A stretch of DNA of 64,000 bases from Planomicrobium okeanokoites (lineage in GTDB: Bacteria; Bacillota; Bacilli; Bacillales_A; Planococcaceae), in NCBI RefSeq assembly GCF_003428875.1, contig NZ_QQRS01000001.1:248001-312000 (forward strand), read 5' to 3'. The notes beneath the pieces are model-generated. The model did not search any database, had not been told where the DNA came from, and saw nothing but the letters and a program-made list of their open reading frames with translations. Below, one piece after another: positions 1-7,820 of the stretch. The position numbers were made by a program, and so were the translations under genes. How positions within the stretch are numbered: the stretch's first letter is position 1; every line of letters begins with the position of its first letter.

Positions 1-188
1 TCATGCTTGCTGCAGGTGTTACAAAAGAATTGGCAGGCGGGAACTATCATGCGGGCCAAATCGTCAAACATGTAGCAGAGCTATGCGGCGGAAAAGGCGG
101 CGGCCGTCCGGACATGGCGATGGCAGGGGCAAAAGAACCTGGAAAACTGGATGAGGCTCTTGAGTCTGTTTACGACTTAGTCAAATAG
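1..188 (+). CDS. alaS: Alanyl-tRNA synthetase, C-terminal end (partial)
   Basis: Only the last 61 or so codons lie in the window; the gene begins upstream and stops at TAG 186-188. The visible part matches the C-terminal DHHA1 (C-Ala) domain of AlaRS, recognisable from the Gly-rich [16 protein letters not shown] stretch and the final LDEAL helix. The family charges tRNA-Ala in the cytoplasm. The next gene being ireB, then ruvX and yrzB, is the standard Bacillales order downstream of alaS, which supports the call. The catalytic and editing domains cannot be checked. Confidence 0.93.
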   Translation, partial: MLAAGVTKELAGGNYHAGQIVKHVAELCGGKGGGRPDMAMAGAKEPGKLDEALESVYDLVK

Positions 189-276
189 GTTTAATAAAAG
201 ACTTTTATCGTATATAATGGAAATCAGGCAGCGGAAAAGGTTTTTCCTATCTAAATCCGAAAGCGAGGTGCTTGTC

Positions 277-543
277 GTGAGTTCATTCGATCGCACTATG
301 AAGTTTGATTCGTCTGATGAATCGATGGAGCAAGATGTGAAACGAGTGATGCTGGAAGTTCATGCATCATTAGAAGAAAAAGGCTATAACCCGATTAATC
401 AGATTGTCGGCTATCTTTTATCCGGGGACCCGGCTTATATTCCTCGCCATCAGGATGCAAGGAACAAAATTCGCAAACTCGAGCGGGATGAAATCCTTGA
501 AGAACTTGTGAAGTTTTATATCAAAAAGAATAATGAGGAATAA
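277..543 (+). CDS. ireB: IreB family regulatory phosphoprotein (YrzL)
   Basis: This 88-residue protein carries the family block [20 protein letters not shown] at residues 37-56, followed by RHQDAR and an acidic/basic C-terminal helix. In Enterococcus, IreB is phosphorylated by the PASTA kinase IreK and affects cephalosporin resistance; the N-terminal Thr7 here lies in the region phosphorylated there (family knowledge). I chose GTG 277 because GAGGTG (265-270) sits six bases upstream and the product then begins [10 protein letters not shown], as in B. subtilis YrzL. It lies between alaS and ruvX, four bases from ruvX, so they are probably co-transcribed. Confidence 0.93.
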   Translation: MSSFDRTMKFDSSDESMEQDVKRVMLEVHASLEEKGYNPINQIVGYLLSGDPAYIPRHQDARNKIRKLERDEILEELVKFYIKKNNEE

Positions 544-546
544 ATT

Positions 547-963
547 ATGAGAATAATGGGGCTGGATGTAGGTTCTAAAACAGTCGGCGTCGCAATCAGC
601 GACGCATTCGGCTGGACGGCACAGGGGATCGAGACCGTAAAAATCAATGAAGCGATTGAAGAATATGGGTTTGACCGCCTGGGTGAACTGATCAGCCAAT
701 ATGAAGTTTCTGAAATTGTTGTGGGATACCCGAAAAACATGAACAACTCTATCGGCCCTCGTGCAGAGGCATCCGAAAAGTTTGCAGCATTGCTCAAAGA
801 AGCGTATGCTATACCAGTGGTTTTATGGGATGAACGTCTCACAACATCGGCAGCTGAGAAAATGCTGATCTCTGCCGATGTCAGCCGAAAGAACCGTAAG
901 AAAGTGATCGACAAGATGGCTGCAGTAATGATTTTGCAAGGCTATCTTGATTTTAAAAAATGA
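547..963 (+). CDS. ruvX: RuvX/YqgF-type RNase H-like resolvase family protein
   Basis: The 138-residue product has the RNase H-like fold signature: [15 protein letters not shown] at about residues 5-19, the conserved WDERLTT near residue 94, and a C-terminal helix with [15 protein letters not shown]. Family members have been linked to Holliday-junction resolution and to 16S rRNA 5'-end maturation (RuvX/YqgF/YrrK); which role applies cannot be read from sequence. It starts just after ireB and overlaps nothing of yrzB, whose start lies 14 bases after its stop. Length is normal for the family. Confidence 0.93.
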   Translation: MRIMGLDVGSKTVGVAISDAFGWTAQGIETVKINEAIEEYGFDRLGELISQYEVSEIVVGYPKNMNNSIGPRAEASEKFAALLKEAYAIPVVLWDERLTTSAAEKMLISADVSRKNRKKVIDKMAAVMILQGYLDFKK

Positions 964-976
964 TGAGGTGACGACA

Positions 977-1285
977 ATGGAACACGGACAAGAACATATC
1001 ACAGTCGTTGATGAAAACGGCAACGAGCAGCTATTCGAAATTTTGTTTACATTTGACTCAGAAGAATTCGGAAAATCATACGTTTTGTATTTCCCGGTTG
1101 GCGCTGAAGAAGATGAAGAAGGCGAAATCGAAATCCAGGCATCATCTTTCACTGAAAACACTGATGTCGATGGAAAAGTGGCAGGCGGCGATCTTTTGCC
1201 GGTTGAAACTGATGAAGAATGGGACATGATCGAAGAAATGCTCAATACTTTCCTTGCTGAAGAAGAGGAAAACGAAGAGCTTTAA
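977..1285 (+). CDS. yrzB: DUF1292 family protein YrzB
   Basis: A 102-residue, very acidic protein (an EEEENEEL tail) of the DUF1292 family, found after ruvX throughout Bacillales; its function is unknown. The start is ATG 977, preceded by GATGAGGTGACG; an in-frame upstream extension to 947 overlaps ruvX and lacks a ribosome site. The central residues [19 protein letters not shown] are the most family-like part. A strong terminator follows directly, so it ends the alaS-ireB-ruvX-yrzB transcription unit. Confidence 0.9.
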   Translation: MEHGQEHITVVDENGNEQLFEILFTFDSEEFGKSYVLYFPVGAEEDEEGEIEIQASSFTENTDVDGKVAGGDLLPVETDEEWDMIEEMLNTFLAEEEENEEL

Positions 1286-1290
1286 AAAGT

Positions 1291-1326
1291 AAGGCGGAAT
1301 TGAGTTTCAATTCCGCCTTTTTCTTT
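1291..1326 (+). terminator. Rho-independent terminator after yrzB
   Basis: A perfect 13-bp stem (AAGGCGGAATTGA at 1291-1303 with its complement at 1307-1319), three-base loop, then a T-rich tail. Confidence 0.93.
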
Positions 1327-1375
1327 TTGTCTGCTTTCTTGTATAATAGTAAAGAATAGTTAAGGGGGGGAACCC

Positions 1376-2500
1376 GTGGAAAAGAAATCGAAGATCGATA
1401 TCATGTTTGACCGCATGAAAGAAAAGAAGAAAGAAGTTAGAATTGTGCGGCGCATCGTTTTTATCATCACGCTGGTTTTATTGATCGTGGTGGCAGTTGC
1501 AGGTTACCGGGGTTACACTTATGTGACTTCCGCTTTGGAGCCGGTGGATCCGGATTCCGAGGAAGTTATCGAAATAGAGGTTCCGATTGGTTCCAATCTG
1601 GACAGCATCTCTGAGTTGCTGGAGGAAAATGGAATAATCGAAGACGCCCGGATCTATAAATATTATGTGAAATTCAACAATGAATCAGAATTCCAGGCTG
1701 GAACCTATGGCTTATTGCCTTCCATGACACTGGATGAAATAACGCAAAGTTTGAAAACGGGTAAAGTATACCGCGAGCCTTTATTTACGATCAATTTCCC
1801 TGAGGGCTTGACACTCGAGCAGATTGCAGAGAACGTCATAGCTGAAAAAACCGATCACTCGGCGGAAGATTTTATGGCTAAAGTTACTGATGAGGCTTAC
1901 ATTGAAGAGTTGATGGCAAGCTATCCGGATCTTTTAACGGAAGAGATCAAAGGCGAAAATGTCAGATATGCACTTGAAGGCTATCTATTCCCTGCAACGT
2001 ATCCTTTCTATGAAGAAGATCCTTCACTGGAATTGATAATTGAGCAGATGCTGAATGCTACACAAGCGAATATTGCGCCATATACAGCTATTTTGGAAGA
2101 GCGCGGAGAATCGCCGCATTGGCTGCTGACGTTCGCTTCGTTGCTTGAAGAAGAAGCTACGGCGCAGGCTGACCGTGCTGCAATCGCTTCTGTCTTCTAT
2201 AACAGGATGGAGCAGGATATGCCGCTTTAAACTGACCCGACTGTCATTTATGCAATGGGCGAGCATCGTGAGCGTTTGTTCAACGAAGATTATCAGTTTG
2301 AGCATCCGTACAGCACCTATATCAATAAAGGTTTGCCGCCTGGCCCGATCGCCAGTGCCGGAGCTTCGTCCATAGAAGCCGTGCTTGACCCGGCAGATAC
2401 GGAGTACCTGTATTTCCTGGCTGACTCAGAAGGCACCAACCACTTCTCTGTCACCTACGAAGAACATCTTCAAAAACGTGACGAGTATATAGGCAATTAA
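1376..2500 (+). pseudogene. mltG: Endolytic transglycosylase MltG, interrupted by an in-frame TAA
   Basis: The gene (YceG-like, B. subtilis YrrL) starts at GTG 1376 behind AAGGGGGG. It encodes a cytoplasmic basic N-terminus, one membrane helix at about residues 24-45, a LysM-like subdomain, and the catalytic region ASLLEEEAT with the probable catalytic Glu near residue 258. At TAA 2228-2230 the frame stops after 284 residues, but the same frame continues without shift as TDPTVIYAMGEHRERLF and runs to TAA at 2498-2500, giving 374 codons, close to the family length. The stop occupies the place of the highly conserved Gln in the family motif LQTDPTV, so one C-to-T change (CAA to TAA) explains it. 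The split product lacks about 90 C-terminal residues of the catalytic domain. A sequencing error or a real recent mutation are both possible. Confidence 0.9.
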
Positions 2501-2504
2501 ACAG

Positions 2505-2540
2505 ACAAGAAGGAAGCGACCTCGCATTCCTTCTTGTTTT
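2505..2540 (+). terminator. Terminator after mltG
   Basis: An 11-bp perfect stem (ACAAGAAGGAA at 2505-2515, complement at 2527-2537) followed by TTTT. Confidence 0.9.
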
Positions 2541-2589
2541 ATGTTATCATTTGAAAGAATTTTTGCGATGGCGAAAAGGGGCTCCAAAA

Positions 2590-3195
2590 ATGGATAATGA
2601 ACGATTTGAGAACACGATTTCGGCTATGAAAGATTATGCCCGTGAAAATCATGTTCCCATCATGGAAGATGACGGCATCAATCAATTGACAGCTCTGTTG
2701 AAAGAGCAACAACCAGGTGTGATCCTGGAAATCGGCTCTGCGATCGGTTTTTCCGCATTGAAAATGGCTGGAGCTTTGCCGGGTGCTCTTATTGATACAA
2801 TCGAGCGGGACGAAGAACGCTATGCAAAAGCCCGGGAGTATATCAATGAAGCGGGGAAACATGAGCAAATCCGCGTCTTTGAAGCAGATGCCCTTGAAAT
2901 GGATTTGGCGCTGCTCAGAAAAGCTTACGACGCGATTTTCATAGATGCGGCAAAAGGGCAATATGAACGCTTTTTTGAAAAGTATGAAGTTTTATTAAAC
3001 AGCGGTGGAATAGTATATTGTGATAACATGCATATGCATGGCATGTCTGCGGTTCCTTTATCGGAAATTCCGCGAAGAAAGCGGACGATGATACGGAATC
3101 TCAAAAAGTTCAGGGAAACCATGATGGAACATGCCCAGTATGATACAAAGCTGCTCGATATAGGGGACGGCATCATGATTTGCAAAAAGCGGTAA
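2590..3195 (+). CDS. trmR: tRNA 5-hydroxyuridine methyltransferase TrmR / O-methyltransferase (YrrM)
   Basis: A 201-residue class I SAM-dependent O-methyltransferase of the family 3 type: SAM-binding ILEIGSAIGFSALKMA near residues 45-60, acidic TIERDEERYAKA, and FIDAAKGQYERFF near residue 130. The B. subtilis orthologue YrrM (TrmR) methylates 5-hydroxyuridine at tRNA position 34 to give 5-methoxyuridine. ATG 2590 is preferred because AAAAGGGG lies eight bases upstream; a TTG at 2551 has no ribosome site. In B. subtilis two peptidase-U32 genes that help make hydroxyuridine (trhP1, trhP2) lie between this gene and udk; here udk follows after 33 bases and they are missing from the locus. Confidence 0.9.
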   Translation: MDNERFENTISAMKDYARENHVPIMEDDGINQLTALLKEQQPGVILEIGSAIGFSALKMAGALPGALIDTIERDEERYAKAREYINEAGKHEQIRVFEADALEMDLALLRKAYDAIFIDAAKGQYERFFEKYEVLLNSGGIVYCDNMHMHGMSAVPLSEIPRRKRTMIRNLKKFRETMMEHAQYDTKLLDIGDGIMICKKR

Positions 3196-3228
3196 AAAAT
3201 AACGATTAGACGCAAGGAGCAGTTTGCT

Positions 3229-3852
3229 ATGTCAAAAAACAGACCGGTAGTAATCGGTATCGCCGGGGGATCAGGTTCCGGCAAAACAAGTGTGACGAAT
3301 TCAATCTATGAAGTGTTCAAGGAACATTCGGTTGTTGTCATAGAGCAGGATTATTATTACAAAGATCAAAGCCACCTGGAGTTCGAAGAAAGGCTGTCAA
3401 CAAATTATGACCATCCTTTGGCGTTCGACACAGACCTTTTGATCCAACATATCGACGAATTACTGGAACGCAGGCCGATTGAAAAACCGGTCTATAATTA
3501 TGCCATCCATACCAGGGCCGAAGAAACTATCCACATCGAACCTAAAGATGTTATCATCCTCGAAGGGATATTGGTGCTTGAAGACAAAAGGCTCAGAGAT
3601 CTGATGGACATTAAATTATTTGTCGATACGGATGGCGATTTGCGCATCATCCGCCGTCTGCTCCGCGATATCAATGAACGCGGCCGGACGATCGATTCGG
3701 TGATCGAACAATATCTCAACGTCGTAAGACCGATGCACAACCAATTTATCGAACCGACAAAACGCTACGCGGATGTCATCATTCCCGAAGGCGGGCAAAA
3801 TGAAGTCGCAATTGATCTGATGGTTACAAAAATTAAAACAATTCTTGAATAG
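3229..3852 (+). CDS. udk: Uridine kinase
   Basis: The 207-residue product has the Walker A loop [12 protein letters not shown] at about residues 10-21, the DYYYKDQ and YDHPLAFD substrate segments, and the [11 protein letters not shown] lid region typical of uridine/cytidine kinase. It phosphorylates uridine and cytidine in pyrimidine salvage in the cytoplasm. Start ATG 3229 follows CAAGGAGCAGTTTGCT. Neighbours trmR upstream and greA downstream are as in B. subtilis apart from the missing U32 peptidases. Length is normal. Confidence 0.95.
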   Translation: MSKNRPVVIGIAGGSGSGKTSVTNSIYEVFKEHSVVVIEQDYYYKDQSHLEFEERLSTNYDHPLAFDTDLLIQHIDELLERRPIEKPVYNYAIHTRAEETIHIEPKDVIILEGILVLEDKRLRDLMDIKLFVDTDGDLRIIRRLLRDINERGRTIDSVIEQYLNVVRPMHNQFIEPTKRYADVIIPEGGQNEVAIDLMVTKIKTILE

Positions 3853-3882
3853 ATTGGTAAATTATACTATGATGAGACAAGA

Positions 3883-3912
3883 CTGACGGATTTTTCAAAA
3901 ATCTCAAGTCAG
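3883..3912 (+). other. Hairpin in the greA leader
   Basis: CTGAC (3883-3887) pairs with GTCAG (3908-3912), and inside it GATTTTT (3889-3895) pairs with AAAAATC (3897-3903). The hairpin ends about seven bases before the greA ribosome site and lacks a following T-run, so it does not look like a simple terminator. It could be a leader structure affecting greA or an mRNA processing or stability element. Confidence 0.5.
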
Positions 3913-3933
3913 CAGTTGAAGGAGTGGGGAACA

Positions 3934-4410
3934 ATGGCTAATGAAAAACAATTTCCGATGACAGCTGCAGGAAAGCAGAAGTTGGAGGACGAACTGGATT
4001 TCCTGAAAACGATTAAACGCAAAGAAGTGGTTGAACGGATTAAAATCGCCCGTGATTTCGGTGATTTGTCTGAGAACGCTGAATATGATTCAGCTAAAGA
4101 AGACCAGGCGTTTGTAGAAGGACGCATCTCAACATTGGAATCAATGATCCGCAATGCGGTCATCATAGATGAAAACGATATGAGCAACGACATTGTCCGT
4201 TTGGGAACTACTGTAACGTTTGTTGAAGTTCCGGATGGTGACAAGGAATCATACACAATCGTAGGTTCAGCAGAAGCGGATCCTCTCGAAGGACGCATCT
4301 CGAACGATTCACCAATCGCGAAAAGCATGATTGGCCGTACGATCGGCGACCGTGTGAAAGTGTTGACACCAGGTGGGGAAATGGAAATTGAAATCGTTTC
4401 CATCACGTAA
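3934..4410 (+). CDS. greA: Transcription elongation factor GreA
   Basis: A 158-residue GreA: N-terminal antiparallel coiled coil (about residues 1-75) with the conserved acidic tip region [14 protein letters not shown], and a C-terminal FKBP-like domain ending in [11 protein letters not shown]. GreA enters the RNA polymerase secondary channel and stimulates cleavage of backtracked RNA. ATG 3934 gives the usual family length and sits behind GAAGGAGTGGGG; an in-frame ATG at 3916 is too far upstream of homologous starts. A terminator follows. Confidence 0.95.
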   Translation: MANEKQFPMTAAGKQKLEDELDFLKTIKRKEVVERIKIARDFGDLSENAEYDSAKEDQAFVEGRISTLESMIRNAVIIDENDMSNDIVRLGTTVTFVEVPDGDKESYTIVGSAEADPLEGRISNDSPIAKSMIGRTIGDRVKVLTPGGEMEIEIVSIT

Positions 4411-4417
4411 TCATTGC

Positions 4418-4447
4418 AGCCATTCTTTATAAGGATGGCTCTTTTTT
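4418..4447 (+). terminator. Terminator after greA
   Basis: AGCCATTCTT (4418-4427) pairs with AAGGATGGCT (4431-4440) with one G-U pair, followed by CTTTTTT. Confidence 0.9.
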
Positions 4448-4502
4448 ATTTGTCGAAAGCAGAGAAGAATTTTCTCCAAACGATATTTATTTCAGATATC
4501 AG

Positions 4503-4530
4503 TTGCAGTTGCGCATTTAAAGTTTATAAT
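4503..4530 (+). promoter_or_regulatory. Sigma-A-type promoter of the yrrS-like gene
   Basis: TTGCAG (4503-4508), 16-base spacer, TATAAT (4525-4530), about 85 bases upstream of the start codon. The sequence between is AT-rich with no ORF. Confidence 0.6.
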
Positions 4531-4615
4531 TCATAATGAAACATAAATTTATCAAGGAAGTTAAATTTGTCATATTAAATTATGATAGAATATCAAGGAA
4601 GGGGAGGCTATTACT

Positions 4616-5380
4616 ATGGCAGAAGATAAAAAACCTTATCCCTCTCGTGTGAATAAGAAGAAAAGCAGTTCCACAACTAATAAAATGTTGAATGTAATGA
4701 TTGGACTGGTATTTGCATTAATTCTTATCGTGGGGGCATTTATATTCCTGGGACAAAACGACGGCTCAGAGAACGCCCAGGAACCGGAATCCGTACAGAT
4801 TTCCACAGAGACCGACAATGAGGCGAGCGAAGAGGATAACGGCGAAGAACAAACTGAAAGTACAGAAGAAACCACAAAAGATGAAGAGGCTTCGGACGAA
4901 GAACAAAAAGATGAAGAATCCCAAGAGCCAACTGATGCTGAAAAAGATAAAGAAGAAGATAAAGAAAAAGATAAAGATAAAGAAGCTGAAAAAGACAAGG
5001 AAAAAGCTGAAGAAGGCACAGTGACCGGCGGAACGATCACACGCCAGGAATCGAATGATCCGATTGTCAAAGAGACGATCATCAATACCAGCTGGGAACC
5101 GGTAGGAACAAAGCAGAGCGGCGAACACGTTTCTGTTTATGACACAAACTCAGTGGACTGGCAGGAAAAGATCGACGCAATCACTTACGCTACAGGCCTT
5201 GCTGAAAAAGATATGTACATCATGCATATCGGCAACGGAGGCAGTCCTCAAAAATCAATCGGAACTGTTCAATCCAAAGATATGTCAAAAAAATATCGCG
5301 TACATTTAGAATGGGTTGAAAAAGACGGTTGGAAACCTGTTAAAATGGATATACTGAATACTGTAGAAGGCGCTTATTAA
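4616..5380 (+). CDS. yrrS: YrrS family membrane-anchored protein (DUF1510)
   Basis: The 254-residue product has a short basic cytoplasmic start, one membrane helix at about residues 24-46, then a long charged linker (about 50-137) that is almost only E, D, K, S, T and Q with repeated EDK/KDK units, and a compact C-terminal domain (about 145-254) resembling DUF1510, as in B. subtilis YrrS. That protein is a partner of the yrrR (pbpI) penicillin-binding protein locus in Bacillus, but no PBP gene is adjacent here. Topology suggests an extracytoplasmic C-terminal domain. ATG 4616 follows GGAAGGGGAGG. The linker looks longer than in the homologues I know and has no secondary structure pattern. Confidence 0.8.
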   Translation: MAEDKKPYPSRVNKKKSSSTTNKMLNVMIGLVFALILIVGAFIFLGQNDGSENAQEPESVQISTETDNEASEEDNGEEQTESTEETTKDEEASDEEQKDEESQEPTDAEKDKEEDKEKDKDKEAEKDKEKAEEGTVTGGTITRQESNDPIVKETIINTSWEPVGTKQSGEHVSVYDTNSVDWQEKIDAITYATGLAEKDMYIMHIGNGGSPQKSIGTVQSKDMSKKYRVHLEWVEKDGWKPVKMDILNTVEGAY

Positions 5381-5397
5381 TATAGCGTCTTTTTTTC
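5369..5397 (+). terminator. Terminator after the yrrS-like gene
   Basis: GGCGCT (5369-5374) pairs with AGCGTC (5384-5389) with one G-U pair, then eight T residues; it overlaps the last codons. Confidence 0.65.
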
Positions 5398-5575
5398 TAT
5401 TAAAGTTGATATAATAATTCATGGCAGTCGATATTTCGTAAAACAGCTCCGAAGACATTAGCCGACGCCTGCGAGACTAAGTCTTTGCGACGAGCAGTTC
5501 GCAGGAGCATAATCTTCGTGCTGTCCAAAGCGACGAAGCGGCAAATTTCACTGCTTGTTTAATTCAACTTATTAA
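5398..5575. mobile_element. MITE-like intergenic element, short copy
   Basis: Ends AGTTGATATAA (from 5404) and TTTAATTCAACT (to 5569) form short terminal inverted repeats. TATTAA flanks both sides (5398-5403 and 5570-5575) like a target duplication. Its core at 5483-5516 matches 45352-45385 at 33 of 34 bases, and the left part CGATATT..AAAACAGCT also recurs near 45108. No ORF or transposase is present, so it would need help from an enzyme encoded elsewhere. It fills the gap between the yrrS-like terminator and mtnN. Confidence 0.7.
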
Positions 5576-5617
5576 AAAGTAATTTCAGAATCTGATGAGA
5601 TAAAGGAGAAATGACAG

Positions 5618-6328
5618 ATGAAAATCGGAATAATTGGTGCAATGGAAGAAGAAGTGGAATTGCTGCGCAGCAGTCTGGAGAACCCGGAGGTCGAAACAAT
5701 CGCGAATTGCGAATTCACAACAGGTACATATCAGGGACAGGAAATTGTTTTGCTGAAAAGCGGCATCGGTAAAGTGAATGCAGCTATGTCAACTACGATC
5801 CTGCTTCAGCACTTCAAACCGGAATTGGTGATCAATACGGGGTCCGCGGGTGGCTTTGATAAAGATCTTGAAGTAGGCTCTATCGTCATTTCCGATGAAG
5901 TGCGGCATCATGATGTGGATGTTACAGCTTTTGGTTATGAAATGGGCCAGGTGCCCCAGATGCCGGCAGCTTTCCAATCGAACCCTGAATTGATCGAACT
6001 TGCCGAAAAAGCGGTAAGTGAATTGGAGGATCTTCCGTATGCAGTCGGGCTGATTGCAACAGGCGATTCCTTCATGAATGATCCTGAACGCGTTGAATCA
6101 GTGCGCGGCCATTTCCCTGAAATGAAAGCTGCCGAAATGGAAGCAGCCGCAGTGGCACAGGTATGCTACCAATTCGACACCGCTTTTGTCGTAATACGGG
6201 CGTTATCGGATATTGCAGGTAAAGAATCTTCAGTTTCATTTGAAGAGTTTCTTCCGAAGGCTGCTGAACATTCCACGAAAATCGTGCTTCGTGTTGTAGA
6301 ACGGCTGACTTCCAGACTTGAGCGTTAA
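5618..6328 (+). CDS. mtnN: 5'-methylthioadenosine/S-adenosylhomocysteine nucleosidase
   Basis: A 236-residue nucleosidase with the family start [16 protein letters not shown] (catalytic Glu near 12), [33 protein letters not shown] and [10 protein letters not shown] holding the second Glu and the catalytic Asp. It splits adenine from methylthioadenosine, S-adenosylhomocysteine and 5'-deoxyadenosine, feeding methionine salvage and clearing SAM by-products; S-ribosylhomocysteine also feeds AI-2. ATG 5618 follows AAAGGAGAAATGACAG. It is a monocistronic unit between the MITE-like element and a shared terminator. Confidence 0.95.
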   Translation: MKIGIIGAMEEEVELLRSSLENPEVETIANCEFTTGTYQGQEIVLLKSGIGKVNAAMSTTILLQHFKPELVINTGSAGGFDKDLEVGSIVISDEVRHHDVDVTAFGYEMGQVPQMPAAFQSNPELIELAEKAVSELEDLPYAVGLIATGDSFMNDPERVESVRGHFPEMKAAEMEAAAVAQVCYQFDTAFVVIRALSDIAGKESSVSFEEFLPKAAEHSTKIVLRVVERLTSRLER

Positions 6329-6335
6329 GATGAAA

Positions 6336-6375
6336 ATGAAAAAGCTGCCGGAAATGGATCCGGCAGCTTTTGTTT
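6336..6375. terminator. Bidirectional terminator between mtnN and pssA
   Basis: AAAGCTGCCGG (6341-6351) pairs perfectly with CCGGCAGCTTT (6360-6370), with T-runs readable on either strand, fitting the convergent genes. Confidence 0.9.
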
Positions 6376-6913
6376 ATACTTTTTTTAAGGTGAATGTACT
6401 GATCATAAGCAGAGAGCAGATCAGCATCAGGAACATATAAAAGACCGAAGGGAATAAAGAAAGTCCGAAATAGGATAAGGTCAATACGGTCCCTGCTGCA
6501 GTGATCGGCAGTCCTGTGAAATAGCCATTCGATTCACTGATATTGAAACGGGCGAGTCGGAACGCGCCGCTGGAAATATAAATTACTGTAAATACCATAC
6601 CGGCAATACCGAAATCGGCCAATGCCAATTCGTAGATCAGAATGGCAGGTGCGACGCCGAAAGATATGATGTCACTCATGGAATCCAATTGTTTGCCGAG
6701 AGCGGATTCCTGGTTGAGTTTTCTGGCGACGATTCCATCGAAGCGATCTAAAAAGGCTGCGATGAAAATGAATAATACACTAAAGCTGTAGGCACCATTC
6801 ATAGCGGCCATCAGGGCAGCACCGCCAAACGCCATATTGCCGATGGTCAGCATATTCGCCGTCTGGGATTTCAGTTTTTTTAGGTTTTGGTCCATCCGTT
6901 CTATAAAAATCAA
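6374..6913 (-). CDS. pssA: CDP-diacylglycerol-serine O-phosphatidyltransferase
   Basis: A 179-residue membrane protein with the CDP-alcohol phosphatidyltransferase signature: DRFDGIVARKLNQESALGKQ continuing into LDSMSD supplies the D-G-A-R-G-D-D residues in order. Five or six hydrophobic segments span the chain. It makes phosphatidylserine from CDP-diacylglycerol and serine. The start is TTG (6911-6913 on the complementary strand), with AGGAGG eight bases upstream. It is divergent from psd, which decarboxylates its product, across 94 bases, so both steps to phosphatidylethanolamine share one control region. Confidence 0.93.
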   Translation of the reverse strand: MIFIERMDQNLKKLKSQTANMLTIGNMAFGGAALMAAMNGAYSFSVLFIFIAAFLDRFDGIVARKLNQESALGKQLDSMSDIISFGVAPAILIYELALADFGIAGMVFTVIYISSGAFRLARFNISESNGYFTGLPITAAGTVLTLSYFGLSLFPSVFYMFLMLICSLLMISTFTLKKV

Positions 6914-7007
6914 TGGAGAATCCTCCTTGCGTACATTATGATGTTCCCTTCATTATACTGTCCTATAGGAAATAATGGTAGACTTTTATCAAAGCGGAGG
7001 TATCGAA

Positions 7008-7781
7008 ATGAAGAAAAAATTATATCAGTATACGATAGAATTGACGAATGGACCTTTAACGTCCAATATGCTGCAGCGTTTTGCGCGTTCATCGGGAAGT
7101 CGTTCGCTGATCCCGAATTATGTCAGGACCTATAAAATAAACTTGAATGATATCGAAGAGGAAATTGGGGCTTTCCCTACATTACATGATTTTTTCATCC
7201 GGAAATTGCGGGCAGGAAGCCGGCCTCAGGCTAACAGCCATCTCATTTCACCAGTTGACGGGAAAGTCGAGATTGCCGGCAGGATTCATGAAGACAGCAG
7301 CTTTTTAGTGAAAGGGCAGCAATATTCACTTGCGGAGTTATTGGGGAGTGAAGAGCTGGCTGAACGATATGCACAAGGAGATTATGCGGTGCTGTATCTT
7401 TCACCGGCCAATTACCACAGAATTCACAGCCCGCTGGACGGCAATGTAAAAAGGCAATTCGTTCTCGGAAGAAAATCCTACCCAGTCAATCAATCAGGTT
7501 TGCTTTATGGCAAATCGCCGATCAGCGGCAATCACCGCTTGATCACAGAACTCGAAACTGCCTCGGGAAACGTTCTGATGGTCAAAGTAGGAGCTATGTT
7601 CGTCAACTCAATTGAGCTCACCAATACAAGCGGCAGCTGGAAAAAAGGCGAGGAAGTCGGCTATTTCAGTTTTGGATCCACCGTGGTTCTATTTTTTGAA
7701 CCGAATTGTTTCCGTTTTACAGATAATATTATGTCCGGTGAACCGATCAAAGTGGGAGAAGCCTTGGCAAATATGCTATAA
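7008..7781 (+). CDS. psd: Phosphatidylserine decarboxylase
   Basis: The 257-residue proenzyme carries SPVDGKV with the catalytic Asp near 84, SPANYHRIHSP with the catalytic His near 137, and the self-cleavage motif FGST at 222-225, where Ser224 would become the pyruvoyl group; the Phe takes the place of the more common Leu. It converts phosphatidylserine to phosphatidylethanolamine at the membrane. ATG 7008 follows AAAGCGGAGGTATCGAA; an in-frame ATG at 6975 has no ribosome site. It is divergent from pssA and followed closely by yqeG. Confidence 0.95.
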   Translation: MKKKLYQYTIELTNGPLTSNMLQRFARSSGSRSLIPNYVRTYKINLNDIEEEIGAFPTLHDFFIRKLRAGSRPQANSHLISPVDGKVEIAGRIHEDSSFLVKGQQYSLAELLGSEELAERYAQGDYAVLYLSPANYHRIHSPLDGNVKRQFVLGRKSYPVNQSGLLYGKSPISGNHRLITELETASGNVLMVKVGAMFVNSIELTNTSGSWKKGEEVGYFSFGSTVVLFFEPNCFRFTDNIMSGEPIKVGEALANML

Positions 7782-7820
7782 TCATTAACATTAAGTTCGA
7801 AGATACGGGAGTTGTTGATA

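Noticed and set aside
2228..2230. Programmed recoding (selenocysteine, pyrrolysine or read-through) at the mltG stop
   Set aside because: The codon is TAA, not used for either amino acid, and no recoding structure or context is seen; a point mutation of CAA is simpler.
4636..5128. Long minus-strand ORFs opposite the yrrS-like gene
   Set aside because: They are Ser/Phe-rich mirrors of the EDK-rich linker, without ribosome sites.
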